From: Alphaproteobacteria bacterium
GTDB taxonomy: Bacteria > Pseudomonadota > Alphaproteobacteria > Rs-D84
Assembly (NCBI GenBank): GCA_009783145.1
Contig: WRHR01000008.1
Span: 1 to 42,815, forward strand
Reading direction: 5' to 3'
DNA: 42,815 bases
The translations under genes were made by a program, and so were the position numbers. Under the pieces are notes generated by a model. That model was not told where the DNA came from. It worked only from the letters and a program-made list of their open reading frames with translations, and did not search any database. Positions 30,082 through 37,277 of the stretch are shown piece by piece (the first letter of the stretch is position 1; the number at the start of each line of letters is the position of its first letter).

Positions 30082-30405
30082 TTATAAGGCCGCGGCGGCA
30101 TCGAAGCCCCGCAGCGCGACGCCGACCGCGCATAGGGACGCCGCATCGCGGATTTTTACTTTCATCGCTTCCGGCAGGGTCGCCATTTTGGAGATGCAAG
30201 CGACCATAAGATCCGAATTTTCCGAAGTTCCGGTCAAAATCTCGACCGCGGCGGCACGCCTGGAATCGGAGGCGGAAAGCCAGCTGCGCAAGTCGCTTTC
30301 CTCCAGATTGTTCTGCGAGTTCATCGCTATAAAGAAGACGAACACCGCCAGCCCCAGCGCCAGAATCCCGATAATCAATTTGATGTGCGATTTGATGAAG
30401 TTCAT
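30082..30405 (-). CDS. Small membrane-anchored protein, unknown
   Basis: 107 residues. One N-terminal transmembrane helix (LIIGILALGLAVFVFFIAM, residues 10-28) is followed by a helical domain with regular Ala/Leu spacing (SWLSASDSRRAAAVEIL). GGAG 6 nt before the ATG supports the start. Not recognised. It lies between the DUF2155 gene and tsaD in the same direction. Confidence 0.65.
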   Translation of the reverse strand: MNFIKSHIKLIIGILALGLAVFVFFIAMNSQNNLEESDLRSWLSASDSRRAAAVEILTGTSENSDLMVACISKMATLPEAMKVKIRDAASLCAVGVALRGFDAAAAL

Positions 30406-30422
30406 TATTCACTCCGTTCGTT

Positions 30423-30457
30423 GGTGTCAGTGTCAGTGGTGTCGTCTCACTGACACC
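30423..30457. repeat. Inverted repeat between two minus-strand genes
   Basis: GGTGTCAGTG (30423-30432) and CACTGACACC (30448-30457) are perfect complements, with an inner tandem TGTCAG copy offering a second register. There is no T run, so it is not a simple terminator; it could be an mRNA processing or stability hairpin. Confidence 0.5.
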
Positions 30458-30467
30458 AGCACCGACA

Positions 30468-30896
30468 CTATTCACACTTTACCAGCCACAAGTCGTAATC
30501 CGCGTCCTGCAAGGGATTGTCGCCGGGTTCGTTCCTGTCCATCCAGCCGCTGAAAACCTTCGCGTCGCCTTTTCTGATTTCCGCGAACATATAAAAGTTC
30601 TCGGCGCTGTACGGCGCGGTCTGCTTGCACGAACGCACGGCAATGGACAGCTTTTCGAATTCCGAAGTTTTTCCGACATGCATCTGCAAAGTCTGCGCTT
30701 TGCCCGCGGCCTTGTTCATAACGCGCACGACGGCGGTGTTTCTATCTATAAACTCATCTGCAAATGCAGAATTAAATGCGATAAAAACTGAAATTGTCAT
30801 TGCGAGCAAAGCGAAGCAATCCAGCATTTGAATTTTTTTGCTGGATTGCTTCGTCGCCCTCTGGGCTCCTCGCAATGACAATTTGCAGTTAAACAT
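30468..30896 (-). CDS. DUF2155 periplasmic protein with repeat inside its signal peptide
   Basis: 142 residues from the ATG at 30896, which shares one base with the rplS stop (TAATG). The mature domain (TAVVRVMNKAAGKAQTLQMHVGKTSEFEKLSIAVRSCKQ, read in parts; then VFSGWMDRNEPGDNPLQDADYDLWLVKC) matches DUF2155, an alphaproteobacterial family of unknown role. A palindromic repeat (30791-30884) occupies codons 5-36, so the signal region reads through repeat DNA as MLDCFALLAMT and then ISVFIAFNSAFADEF. Without the insert the leader would be MFNCK plus ISVFIAFNSAFA. An internal ATG at 30827 is possible but has no ribosome site. Confidence 0.8.
   Translation of the reverse strand: MFNCKLSLRGAQRATKQSSKKIQMLDCFALLAMTISVFIAFNSAFADEFIDRNTAVVRVMNKAAGKAQTLQMHVGKTSEFEKLSIAVRSCKQTAPYSAENFYMFAEIRKGDAKVFSGWMDRNEPGDNPLQDADYDLWLVKCE
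30791..30884. repeat. CATTGCGAG palindromic repeat, copy 1
   Basis: AAATTGTCATTGCGAG (30791-30806) is a perfect complement of CTCGCAATGACAATTT (30869-30884). Inner arms AGCAATCCAGCA and TGCTGGATTGCT also pair. The element forms one long hairpin and lies in frame in the signal peptide of the DUF2155 gene. A second copy with arms exchanged is at 35917-36003. Similar repeats occur in Rickettsia and Wolbachia (from memory). Confidence 0.85.
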
Positions 30897-31273
30897 TATT
30901 TCGCAGCCTTTTCCGCGGCGGTCGCGTGCAAATCTTCCACGATGCGGGCTTTCTTACCCGACAGCTTGCGCAAGAAGAACAGCTTTGCGCGGCGGACTTT
31001 TCCGATGCGCGCTTTCTCTATCTTTTCAATCGCTGGAGAAAGCAGCGGGAACTTGCGCTCCACGCCGACGCCGTAAGATTCCTTGCGCACGGTAAAGGAC
31101 GCGTTGCCGTCGCGGGCAATCACCACGCCTTCAAAAACCTGAGTGCGGAATTTGTCGCCGTCCTTGATTTTGACGTAGACTTTCAAGGTATCGCCGGCTT
31201 TGAACGCGGGAATTTTCTTGTCCGCGGTCAATTTTTCGGCTTGTTTCTGTTCAATTTTTTTAATGATATTCAT
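30896..31273 (-). CDS. rplS: 50S ribosomal protein L19
   Basis: 125 residues. It sits at the 30S-50S interface. Family core: [58 protein letters not shown] and [17 protein letters not shown]. The ATG has AAGGAG 7 nt upstream. Last gene of the rpsP-rimM-trmD-rplS operon. Its stop overlaps the DUF2155 start, so the operon may continue. Confidence 0.97.
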   Translation of the reverse strand: MNIIKKIEQKQAEKLTADKKIPAFKAGDTLKVYVKIKDGDKFRTQVFEGVVIARDGNASFTVRKESYGVGVERKFPLLSPAIEKIEKARIGKVRRAKLFFLRKLSGKKARIVEDLHATAAEKAAK

Positions 31274-31298
31274 TTTCTGCTCCTTGCAGTCGCAGAAA

Positions 31299-31369
31299 AG
31301 TTATAAGTTATAAGTTATAAGTTATAAATTACGCTGCACGCATGCGCCGACATATTATAACTTATAACT
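31299..31369. repeat. Heptanucleotide repeat tract forming an mRNA hairpin between trmD and rplS
   Basis: Four AGTTATA units (31299-31326) face two reverse-complement TATAACT units (31356-31369). They can form a stem of about 14 bp in the intercistronic mRNA, close to the rplS ribosome site. Confidence 0.75.
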
Positions 31370-32052
31370 TATCCTTTATAACTTTTCAATAAATCCGGAC
31401 GACGTTCTTTGGTTATCTCGTCCGATTGGGATTTCCGCCACCTTTCTATATTGCCGTGGTGACCGGACAGCAGGACTTCTGGGACATTTCGTCCGCGCCA
31501 TACCGACGGGCGGGTGTATAACGGCCATTCCAACCCCCCGATTTCAAAGCTTTCTTGGCCGACGGACTGCTGCCCGCCGCCGACCACATTATCCAACAGA
31601 CGGATGCAAGAGTCAATAAAAACCTGCGCCGCGATTTCTCCGCCGGACAGAATATAATCGCCGATGGAAATCTCTTCTATGCCGTACTCGTCAATGACTC
31701 GCTGGTCTATGCCTTCATAGCGACCACAGAGCAGGGTGACCGAAGATTCTGCGTTCGCAAACTCCCGCGCCATTTTTTGGCTCAACAATTTACCGCGTGG
31801 AGAAAAATAAATGATTTTTCCCGGATTTTTAAGCGAGCCCAACGCATTTGCGATGACCTCGGGCAGCATTACCTGACCGGCTCCGCCGCCGAATTGCTCG
31901 TCATCAACGGCTTTGTAGTTTCCGATGCCAAAATCGCGCAAGTTTATCGCATCATAAGACCATATTCCGCCGGACAAAGCGCGTCCGACAACCCCGCCGC
32001 CGAGAGTCCCGGGAAACATTTCCGGAAAAATCGTCAGTATGTTAAAGTGCAT
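31369..32052 (-). CDS. trmD: tRNA (guanine-N1-)-methyltransferase TrmD
   Basis: 227 residues. A SPOUT-class enzyme making m1G37 in tRNAs. MHFNILTIFPEMFPG, NLRDFGIGNYKAVDDEQFGGGAG (read in parts), the trefoil-knot SAM site LLCGRYEGIDQRVIDEYG and EISIGDYILSGGE, and VLLSGHHGNIERWR are all standard. The ATG at 32052 lies 2 nt after the preceding stop; the longer frame to 32076 would overlap that gene. Confidence 0.97.
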   Translation of the reverse strand: MHFNILTIFPEMFPGTLGGGVVGRALSGGIWSYDAINLRDFGIGNYKAVDDEQFGGGAGQVMLPEVIANALGSLKNPGKIIYFSPRGKLLSQKMAREFANAESSVTLLCGRYEGIDQRVIDEYGIEEISIGDYILSGGEIAAQVFIDSCIRLLDNVVGGGQQSVGQESFEIGGLEWPLYTRPSVWRGRNVPEVLLSGHHGNIERWRKSQSDEITKERRPDLLKSYKG

Positions 32053-32054
32053 TT

Positions 32055-32321
32055 TTATCTTTCCCGGAAAATCCAATACATCGCTGTTCTTATCTTATCA
32101 GATTTAATACTATATCCTTTGGCCGGTATTTTTTTCTCGAATATCTGATAATCGCCTATATCATACACACCTTTATCAGTCGTTATGCGATAAACCGCAT
32201 TCTCTATCACCGTTACCAGCGCGCCATATGCACCCTTGGAAGTTGAAGGAGTTCCCACAATCCTTTCCATATTGGTTATTTTTTCAGGCGGCCAGATTTT
32301 TGGGTTCTTAATGGGTTCCAT
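32055..32321 (-). CDS. Unknown small protein inserted in the trmD operon
   Basis: 88 residues from the ATG at 32321, with AAAGGAA 9 nt upstream. The earlier ATG at 32396 lies within the preceding gene. Mostly beta-like (GALVTVIENAVYRITTDKGVYDIGDYQIFE). No signal peptide, no recognised family. It stops 2 nt before trmD, so the two are translationally coupled. Confidence 0.65.
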   Translation of the reverse strand: MEPIKNPKIWPPEKITNMERIVGTPSTSKGAYGALVTVIENAVYRITTDKGVYDIGDYQIFEKKIPAKGYSIKSDKIRTAMYWIFRER

Positions 32322-32338
32322 ATTTTTATTTCCTTTGA

Positions 32339-33004
32339 TTAATACTCGTTCCCTTTCACTTGTTTTATCATATAAAATTTTCCGTCGCAATAGCAATTCC
32401 TATCATTAGCCGTGCAGTAATGACGCTTGTCGCCGTCCCGCAGACTCATGGTGTCGACTTCGTGACCGTTGGATAGCCAATATCCGCCTTTTTCCCATTT
32501 TCTATATACTATCGTTTCGCGAAATCGACAATCGTAACGGTTAGCCCCGCAGGACAACAACCGGTCGCCGACTTGTGGGTATCCGCCAACGATTTTTTCT
32601 TCGGACGTGGTCTTGCCTTTGGTATTCGGATACTTGTCCGTTTTAAGCAGCCATTCGAAATTTTTCTCTTCAACTGACGTGATTATCCCATAATCATTGT
32701 CATGGTATGTAGGCGGGATTACTTCTAAGAACTGATGCCTGCAATGAACCTCTAAATCATGCGGATAGTATTTGTTTTGAAAGACCCCTTTGATATCGCG
32801 GCCTTTCAAGTCCGCGCGACCGCACAATAGAAACCCCTCCGCGCATCTATGCCGACAGCTTGTGATGATATGATCCTTTTTGAATCCAGGATTATATCTC
32901 AAGAAATCCACATCGTCATATTCCGCCGTCTTGCCTTCGGACGTGGTGACTTCCCACCTGTCCGGCAATTGCAATCGTTTCCAAGATTCAATAACGACCC
33001 ACAT
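32339..33004 (-). CDS. Unknown Cys/His/Tyr-rich protein inserted in the trmD operon
   Basis: 221 residues with about ten Cys, several in pairs (HRCAEGFLLCG, CRHRC, YCTANDRNCYCDG). There is no signal peptide, so the Cys more likely bind metal than form disulfides. SCRHRC and HCRHQF near residues 50 and 88 look like an internal echo. No family recognised. It follows the gene at 33014 by 9 bp, in a position normally empty between rimM and trmD. Confidence 0.65.
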   Translation of the reverse strand: MWVVIESWKRLQLPDRWEVTTSEGKTAEYDDVDFLRYNPGFKKDHIITSCRHRCAEGFLLCGRADLKGRDIKGVFQNKYYPHDLEVHCRHQFLEVIPPTYHDNDYGIITSVEEKNFEWLLKTDKYPNTKGKTTSEEKIVGGYPQVGDRLLSCGANRYDCRFRETIVYRKWEKGGYWLSNGHEVDTMSLRDGDKRHYCTANDRNCYCDGKFYMIKQVKGNEY

Positions 33005-33013
33005 TCTTGCGTG

Positions 33014-33391
33014 TTATCTCACCGCAAGCGGTTTTGCCAAGACTTCTACAAATTTGTTTTTAAGCACCAGCTTTTGAATTTCCGGCAAGGACGACGGATG
33101 AACCTTCATATTTTCATCTATGAAACCACACGCAGGAGTATTTTTTGAACTCTTCTCATTATTAAGAAATCCCGCCATTTTAGAGTCGCCGAAAATAGCT
33201 ATGGTTCTGCCTTTGAATGTCGGGTCGAGATTCATAGACGCTTTCAATGCCACATCGAAAATAGAATCCGGTAAGAAATATTCTCCGCGCCTGAATGGTT
33301 CAAGGACAGATGCGGCGCTCAATTTTATCATGCCATTTTCAAGGCTATAACTTTCAACCTTAACAATTTCCATATGGGTTATTTTATTCAT
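33014..33391 (-). CDS. Unknown protein inserted after rimM
   Basis: 125 residues from the ATG at 33391 (AAGGA 6 nt upstream; a TTG at 33397 is rejected). Alpha/beta character with GRTIAIFGDSKMAGFLNNE in the middle, which superficially recalls a GDS-type strand but has no catalytic context. Not recognised. It is 44 bp downstream of rimM. Confidence 0.65.
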   Translation of the reverse strand: MNKITHMEIVKVESYSLENGMIKLSAASVLEPFRRGEYFLPDSIFDVALKASMNLDPTFKGRTIAIFGDSKMAGFLNNEKSSKNTPACGFIDENMKVHPSSLPEIQKLVLKNKFVEVLAKPLAVR

Positions 33392-33435
33392 TTTCAATCC
33401 TTTTCAGTTGCCATTCTCTCTCCTGGATTTATTGG

Positions 33436-33870
33436 TTATTTTATCTGAATTTTTCTATTTGTCAAATCTACCTTCGCGCCGTCAAAAGACATCATTTCGC
33501 CGTTCGCCAGCTCCAGAATATCCCCGGCGCCAAAGTTATGCACGGCGACGACCTTGTTATCGCCAACCATCATGCCGATCAAGTCCGCATAATAAAACTC
33601 TCCGTCGGGCAGAACGGGCAAGGCGGCGCGGTCTATGAACAGCTCGGTCCCGCGCAAGGCCTCCGCCGCATTGCGATCGTTCACGCCGTCGATTTTCATT
33701 ATTATGATACTGGAATTCGGAAGAGTCCTGACCAGCTTCAAATCGTAGTCCGCAAAGCGTAAATCCCGAAAATCCAAAGGATTTTCGGTATAGGTATGCA
33801 CGCGGACTTCGCCGCGCAGGCCTTGCGCGCCGACAATTTTCCCGACAAGAATTTTGTTCGTTTCGGTCAT
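33436..33870 (-). CDS. rimM: Ribosome maturation factor RimM
   Basis: 144 residues, shorter than the usual 165-180. It assists 16S rRNA processing and 30S head assembly. N-terminal domain: KILVGKIVGAQGLRGEVRVHTYTENP, then MKIDGVNDRNAAEALRGTELFIDR. The PRC-barrel domain begins DGEFYYADLIGM and is truncated at the C-terminus, where the usual final strands after the PF-x-x-x-VD region are condensed to FDGAKVDLTNRKIQIK. The ATG shares one base with the rpsP stop. Confidence 0.93.
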   Translation of the reverse strand: MTETNKILVGKIVGAQGLRGEVRVHTYTENPLDFRDLRFADYDLKLVRTLPNSSIIIMKIDGVNDRNAAEALRGTELFIDRAALPVLPDGEFYYADLIGMMVGDNKVVAVHNFGAGDILELANGEMMSFDGAKVDLTNRKIQIK

Positions 33871-34412
33871 TACTCAGCAGGCGTTTCAGAGGGTGCTTCC
33901 GCAGGCGCTTCTTCAGCAGCGGCTTCGGCAACAGGCTCTGCAATAGGAGCTTCCGCCGGTTTGTCCGCCGCAGCTTCGGCGGGGGCGGGGGTTTCTTCCG
34001 CTGGGGCCTCTGCAACTGGTTCCGCAGGCGCCGGAGCGGCGGCCGCCGCAGCTTTCTCTTCGGCCACTTTTGCCAGCTTTGCCGCCTTGTCCTTCTGCTT
34101 CAGCAAGGTCTTTTCAGACGGCTGATTTTTCTTGGTCTGGACGGGGTGCGGTTTCGCCGAAACAATGCCCGCGTTCGCCAGGAATTTATAAACCCGGTCC
34201 GAAGCGCGCGCTCCTTTGGCCATCCAGGCCTTGGCCTTGTCGCCGTCTAGTTTCACGCGGTCGGGCGAGTCCTTGGCCGCCATAGGATTATACTTGCCGA
34301 TCGTTTCCAGGATATTCCCGGAATTGCGCGCGATGCGGGAATCCGTTACCACAATATGATAGTAAGGGTGTTTTTTCGCGCCATGACGCGCCAATCTGAT
34401 TACAACTGCCAT
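33870..34412 (-). CDS. rpsP: 30S ribosomal protein S16 with long Ala/Pro/Glu tail
   Basis: 180 residues, start MAVVIRLARHGAKKHPYYHIVV at 34412. Residues 1-80 are the normal S16 core (NSGNILETIGKYNP, GDKAKAWMAKGARASDRV). A basic segment (KKNQPSEKTLLKQKDKAAKLAKVAEEK) follows. About 75 residues of Ala, Pro and Glu complete the chain (for example AEAPAEETPAPAEAAADKPAE, in part). Extended S16 tails are known in Alphaproteobacteria, but this one nearly doubles the protein. The frame upstream to 34487 has no ribosome site. AAAGGA lies upstream of the ATG. Confidence 0.96.
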   Translation of the reverse strand: MAVVIRLARHGAKKHPYYHIVVTDSRIARNSGNILETIGKYNPMAAKDSPDRVKLDGDKAKAWMAKGARASDRVYKFLANAGIVSAKPHPVQTKKNQPSEKTLLKQKDKAAKLAKVAEEKAAAAAAPAPAEPVAEAPAEETPAPAEAAADKPAEAPIAEPVAEAAAEEAPAEAPSETPAE

Positions 34413-34436
34413 TTTTTGTCCTTTTGTTTGTTTTTT

Positions 34437-34475
34437 CAATAAAAACCCACCGAGAGCGATACTCGCCGATCGGTG
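34437..34475 (-). promoter_or_regulatory. Terminator-like hairpin in the rpsP leader (possible attenuator)
   Basis: On the minus strand, CACCGA (34470-34475) pairs with TCGGTG (34448-34453), with an inner GCGA/TCGC stem, followed by GGGTTTTTATTG. It lies between the promoter and the ATG of a ribosomal-protein operon. Confidence 0.5.
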
Positions 34476-34514
34476 TCCCGCGCCCACAGGCGAAGGATTT
34501 TTTTGGTTGCCGCA

Positions 34515-34543
34515 ATTATTGTATAAAAATTACCGAAAGTCAA
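34515..34543 (-). promoter_or_regulatory. Promoter of the rpsP operon
   Basis: TTGACT (34538-34543, minus strand), 17 bp, AATAAT (34515-34520). Transcription would start near 34508, about 95 nt before rpsP. Confidence 0.6.
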
Positions 34544-34568
34544 ATATTTATATAATGGCGGGGTCGCG

Positions 34569-34678
34569 GTTCCCCTCCTGTGGAGGGGTGGCCGCAGGCC
34601 GGGGTGGTTCGTTTAATCTACGCACATTACAAGAACCACCCCGTCGGCTACGCCGACACCCCTCCACAGGAGGGGAAC
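34569..34678. repeat. 110-bp palindromic element
   Basis: The ends GTTCCCCTCCTGTGGAGGGG and CCCCTCCACAGGAGGGGAAC are perfect complements; inside, CGGGGTGGTTC pairs with GAACCACCCCG. No gene. It lies between rpsP and kpsF. A smaller relative is at 24221 and a degenerate one near 1722-1758. Confidence 0.85.
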
Positions 34679-34684
34679 ACCAAA

Positions 34685-35650
34685 TCAAGCAATCCCGGCT
34701 TTCAACAAATCATGGAAATTGATAATCCCGATCGGCTTGCTTGCGTCGTCCAGGATAAACAAGGTCTGAATCTGCTTTTCGTTCAGAATCCGCAAGGCAT
34801 CCAGCGCGATCAAGTCCGCGCGGACAGTAAACGGGCTTTTCTTCATAATATCGCGCATTTTCTTGCCGGCCAAGCCTGATGCCACCTGGCGGCGGATATC
34901 CCCGTCGGTTAAAATTCCGGCCATCTTGCCGGCCGCGTCAACCACTCCGACGCAGCCGAAGCGCACCGGGCGCCCCATGACCGCTATTGCCATCTCGAAA
35001 GTATCGTCTTCGCCGCATACCGGCACTTCGTCGCCCGAATGCATCAGGTCGGATACTCGTATAAGGGATGCCCCCAGTTTTCCGCCCGGATGCCAGTTCT
35101 TGTACATATCCGGCGTCAAGGCGTTCGCGTTCTCCAGCACCACCGTCAGAACGTCGCCAAGCGCCAAGGTCTGAACCATGCTGGTTGTCGGCGCCTTGCC
35201 GATTACGCAGCATTCCGGCACCGCCGGCATTACCAAGGAAACGTCCGCTGCCCGCGCCAGGGTAGAATCTGCCGCGCGAGTGATTGAAATCAGAGGGACT
35301 CCGAACCTTTTCGCATAGCCGACTATATCGGACAGCTCGCGCGATTCGCCGGAGTTCGAAATAGCAATTATTACTTCGTCAGAGGAAATAATGGACATAT
35401 CGCCGTGCGAGGCCTCACCCGGGTGCAAAAAGAAAGCGCGGCTGCCGGTGCTGGACATGGTGGTCGCAATCTTCTTTGCAATATGGCCGGATTTTCCCAT
35501 GCCGGTCACAACTATGGCGCCACGGCGTTTCAATAACAGCTCGATCGCTCGACCGAATGAAGGGTCGGCCAGCAGGGCGGCCTTTAAATCGGCAAGGCCC
35601 TTGATTTCCGTATCCAAAACTTGTCCCGCGATTTTGTTATAGTCGATCAT
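34685..35650 (-). CDS. kdsD: Arabinose-5-phosphate isomerase (KdsD/KpsF)
   Basis: 321 residues. It converts ribulose 5-phosphate to arabinose 5-phosphate for the Kdo sugar of lipopolysaccharide. The SIS domain has VVTGMGKSGHIAKKIATTMS, FLHPGEASHGDMSII, IAISNSGESRELSDIV and the catalytic-region His of NWHPGGKLG. Two CBS domains follow (from MHSGDEVPV near residue 205 and MRDIMKKSPFTV near 265). The ATG at 35650 has AGGA 9 nt upstream. The longer frame to 35752 reads into a repeat. Its presence implies a Kdo-containing outer membrane. Confidence 0.95.
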   Translation of the reverse strand: MIDYNKIAGQVLDTEIKGLADLKAALLADPSFGRAIELLLKRRGAIVVTGMGKSGHIAKKIATTMSSTGSRAFFLHPGEASHGDMSIISSDEVIIAISNSGESRELSDIVGYAKRFGVPLISITRAADSTLARAADVSLVMPAVPECCVIGKAPTTSMVQTLALGDVLTVVLENANALTPDMYKNWHPGGKLGASLIRVSDLMHSGDEVPVCGEDDTFEMAIAVMGRPVRFGCVGVVDAAGKMAGILTDGDIRRQVASGLAGKKMRDIMKKSPFTVRADLIALDALRILNEKQIQTLFILDDASKPIGIINFHDLLKAGIA

Positions 35651-35674
35651 TTGGGAATTCCTTTGAATTTGCCA

Positions 35675-35790
35675 GCCCGGCCTTCGCCTTGGCTCGCGCC
35701 CACTGCCTGCGCTTACGCTCGGCCGCGGGACCCTCGCGGCTACGGCGGGCACTCAATTTTCTCAAATTCGCGCTACGCGCTCATTAGCGA
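35675..35790. repeat. Palindromic repeat region between kdsD and tRNA-Gly
   Basis: GGCCTTCGCCTTGGCTCGC, CGCGGGACCCTCGCGGCTACGG (in parts) and AATTTTCTCAAATTCGCG with CGAAAATTGG form several short inverted repeats. It is related to the GCGAAGG family. No gene is seen in this stretch. Confidence 0.5.
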
Positions 35791-35797
35791 AAATTGG

Positions 35798-35871
35798 TGG
35801 TGCGAGTGAAGGGAATCGAACCCTCGCCCAAAGCTTGGGAAGCTTTTGTTCTACCATTATACTACACTCGC
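35798..35871 (-). tRNA. tRNA-Gly(CCC)
   Basis: Acceptor GCGAGTG/CACTCGC, discriminator A, encoded CCA. Anticodon arm AAAGC-TTCCCAA-GCTTT gives anticodon CCC (35837-35839 on the + strand as ggg). D loop AATGGTAGAAC and T loop TTCGATT are normal. Confidence 0.93.
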
Positions 35872-35916
35872 AATAAATAAGACTCTATACGATATAAAAA
35901 TAAAATCAAATAAAAA

Positions 35917-36003
35917 CTGGATTGCTTCGCCCTTTGGGCTCGCAATGACAATTTATACTGATTTGTCATTGCGAGGAGCGCGACGCGCGACGCGGCAATC
36001 CAG
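35917..36003. repeat. CATTGCGAG palindromic repeat, copy 2
   Basis: CTGGATTGC (35917-35925) and GCAATCCAG (35995-36003) are the outer arms; CTCGCAATGACA and TGTCATTGCGAG are the inner arms. Outside and inside are exchanged compared with copy 1 at 30791. It ends 5 bp from the stop of the gene at 36009. Confidence 0.8.
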
Positions 36004-36008
36004 TCAAT

Positions 36009-36662
36009 TTACTCAATACAGCAATTCACCGCTTTCCTGACCCAATCGCCCAGGAGTTTTACCGTGGATTTTCTTTCCGCGGCCTTGGCTACCGGGGCCG
36101 GAGCTGCTGCGGCTTTGCCTTTAGCCGCCGGTTCTGGAATCGTGCAGCCGCACGCGGGCGGCCTGTCACCCGTAGCCTCGGCGAAGGGTGAGGAATAGGG
36201 CAGAATATCGCCTTCTATCTTCTTCACCCCGTCCAAATCTATCAGCCCCATATTTATCCCCCAGAACAAGGAGTACAAATCATAAGCCTTGCCGTACAGA
36301 TTTCGGGCCTCCGAGCGCTTTCCCGCCATATTCGCTTTGTCGCCGACCTCTTTCAACCGCATGCTGGCGGCCAGCAGGTGTTTGGAAATGCACCATACTT
36401 CCGCGCCGTCATGGCCGTCGCGATTCACAATGCGCTTCATCAATTCGCTGCGCATTTCGCGAACGGTGTTGATAAGGTCGTAATATCCGGGCTTATCCGT
36501 CTTTGCTCCGCTGAAAAAGAAATGCTCTTCCAACGACACCAAGTTCATCAGCGCGATGGATAAGTCCTGGTCGGACGACAAGTCCAAGGGATTGGCCTTT
36601 TTCTCCGCGTCGGCTTTTTCAATCAATTGTTCCAAGGTTAACTTTTTCTCTTTTTTGGGCAT
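36009..36662 (-). CDS. Unknown alpha-helical protein with repeat-derived linker
   Basis: 217 residues, ATG at 36662 with AAAGGA 7 nt upstream. The first 145 residues are helical and charged (LSIALMNLVSLEEHFFFSGAKTD...VREMRSELMKRIVNRDGHDG), probably one globular helical domain. The dispersed repeat then contributes SPFAEATGDRPP, followed by an Ala/Pro linker and a short C-terminal helix with CC. No signal peptide, no family recognised. It follows the membrane protein gene by 12 bp, so the two likely work together. Confidence 0.7.
   Translation of the reverse strand: MPKKEKKLTLEQLIEKADAEKKANPLDLSSDQDLSIALMNLVSLEEHFFFSGAKTDKPGYYDLINTVREMRSELMKRIVNRDGHDGAEVWCISKHLLAASMRLKEVGDKANMAGKRSEARNLYGKAYDLYSLFWGINMGLIDLDGVKKIEGDILPYSSPFAEATGDRPPACGCTIPEPAAKGKAAAAPAPVAKAAERKSTVKLLGDWVRKAVNCCIE
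36161..36191 (-). repeat. Dispersed palindromic repeat in frame in the gene at 36009
   Basis: CCTGTC then ACCCGTAGCCTCGGCGAAGG, nearly identical to the recG insert, read in the same frame as SPFAEATGDR and again within a linker. Confidence 0.75.
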
Positions 36663-36674
36663 AGCATTGTCCTT

Positions 36675-37175
36675 TTAGCAATCCAATATTATTAAGAAAA
36701 TTATCGTTGCCAGCAGCAACGCGCCGACAGGCCACACGACTTTCTGAAACGGAAACCAAGATTTCCCGCCGTTTTTTTTCTTTATATTCGCATGCCACAT
36801 CGCGCCCAGATAGAACGCGATAGTGCCGGCGATTATGCCCAAAAGGAACTTGTCGATTCCCCACAATGTGCAAGCGCCGAAATTCACGCTCGGCAGCAGG
36901 TACACCCCCGCCAGCAGGCCGTAATACAGAATAAACGGCGCGACAATCTGCCAGAAAACGCTGTTTACGCCGCGCTTTTTCAACCAGCCTGCGGTCCAAA
37001 AGAAAACGGAAAGCGTCAGTCCCCCTGCCCATATTCCGGTTATCACATCGTCGACGCCCAACAAGCGCATTCCTTCCAGCCCGGCGCCGATCGCGACCGT
37101 GCAGACAGGGCATACGGCCGCCGCCGGCAGCGCAAAAAGCATAGCGCAAAGCGCGAATAGCAAACTTTTCTTCAT
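36675..37175 (-). CDS. Multi-pass membrane protein with CPVC motif
   Basis: 166 residues. A signal peptide (MKKSLLFALCAMLFALPAAA) is followed directly by VCPVCTVAIGAGLEGMRLLG. About four transmembrane segments follow (DVITGIWAGGLTLSVFFWTA; FWQIVAPFILYYGLLAGVY; GIIAGTIAFYLGAMW; VVWPVGALLLATIIFLIIL). Proteins with the same CPVC...ITGxWxGGL start are known in many uncultured bacteria and archaea without assigned function. The paired Cys at the mature N-terminus suggests redox or metal handling outside the membrane. AGGAAGAG precedes the ATG. Confidence 0.75.
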   Translation of the reverse strand: MKKSLLFALCAMLFALPAAAVCPVCTVAIGAGLEGMRLLGVDDVITGIWAGGLTLSVFFWTAGWLKKRGVNSVFWQIVAPFILYYGLLAGVYLLPSVNFGACTLWGIDKFLLGIIAGTIAFYLGAMWHANIKKKNGGKSWFPFQKVVWPVGALLLATIIFLIILDC

Positions 37176-37239
37176 ATCTCTTCCTTTAGATGGGCAGAAT
37201 AGCAGATTGCGGAGCAGGGCGTCAATTGAATAATAGACC

Positions 37240-37268
37240 TTGAACCTAGCAAAAATTCCTGATAATAT
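37240..37268 (+). promoter_or_regulatory. Promoter of the structured RNA
   Basis: TTGAAC (37240-37245), 17 bp, TAATAT (37263-37268). The predicted start, about 37275, matches the first base of the outer RNA stem. Confidence 0.6.
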
Positions 37269-37277
37269 AATTGCTGA

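Noticed and set aside
31299-31369. CRISPR array or origin iterons in the heptamer tracts
   Set aside because: Units are 7 nt with no spacers and occur within or beside genes; no cas, rep or dnaA genes are near.
34685-35752. A 355-residue form of the arabinose-5-phosphate isomerase
   Set aside because: The added N-terminus is read from repeat DNA (RVPRPSVSAGSGREPRRR) and lacks a ribosome site; the ATG at 35650 matches the family start.
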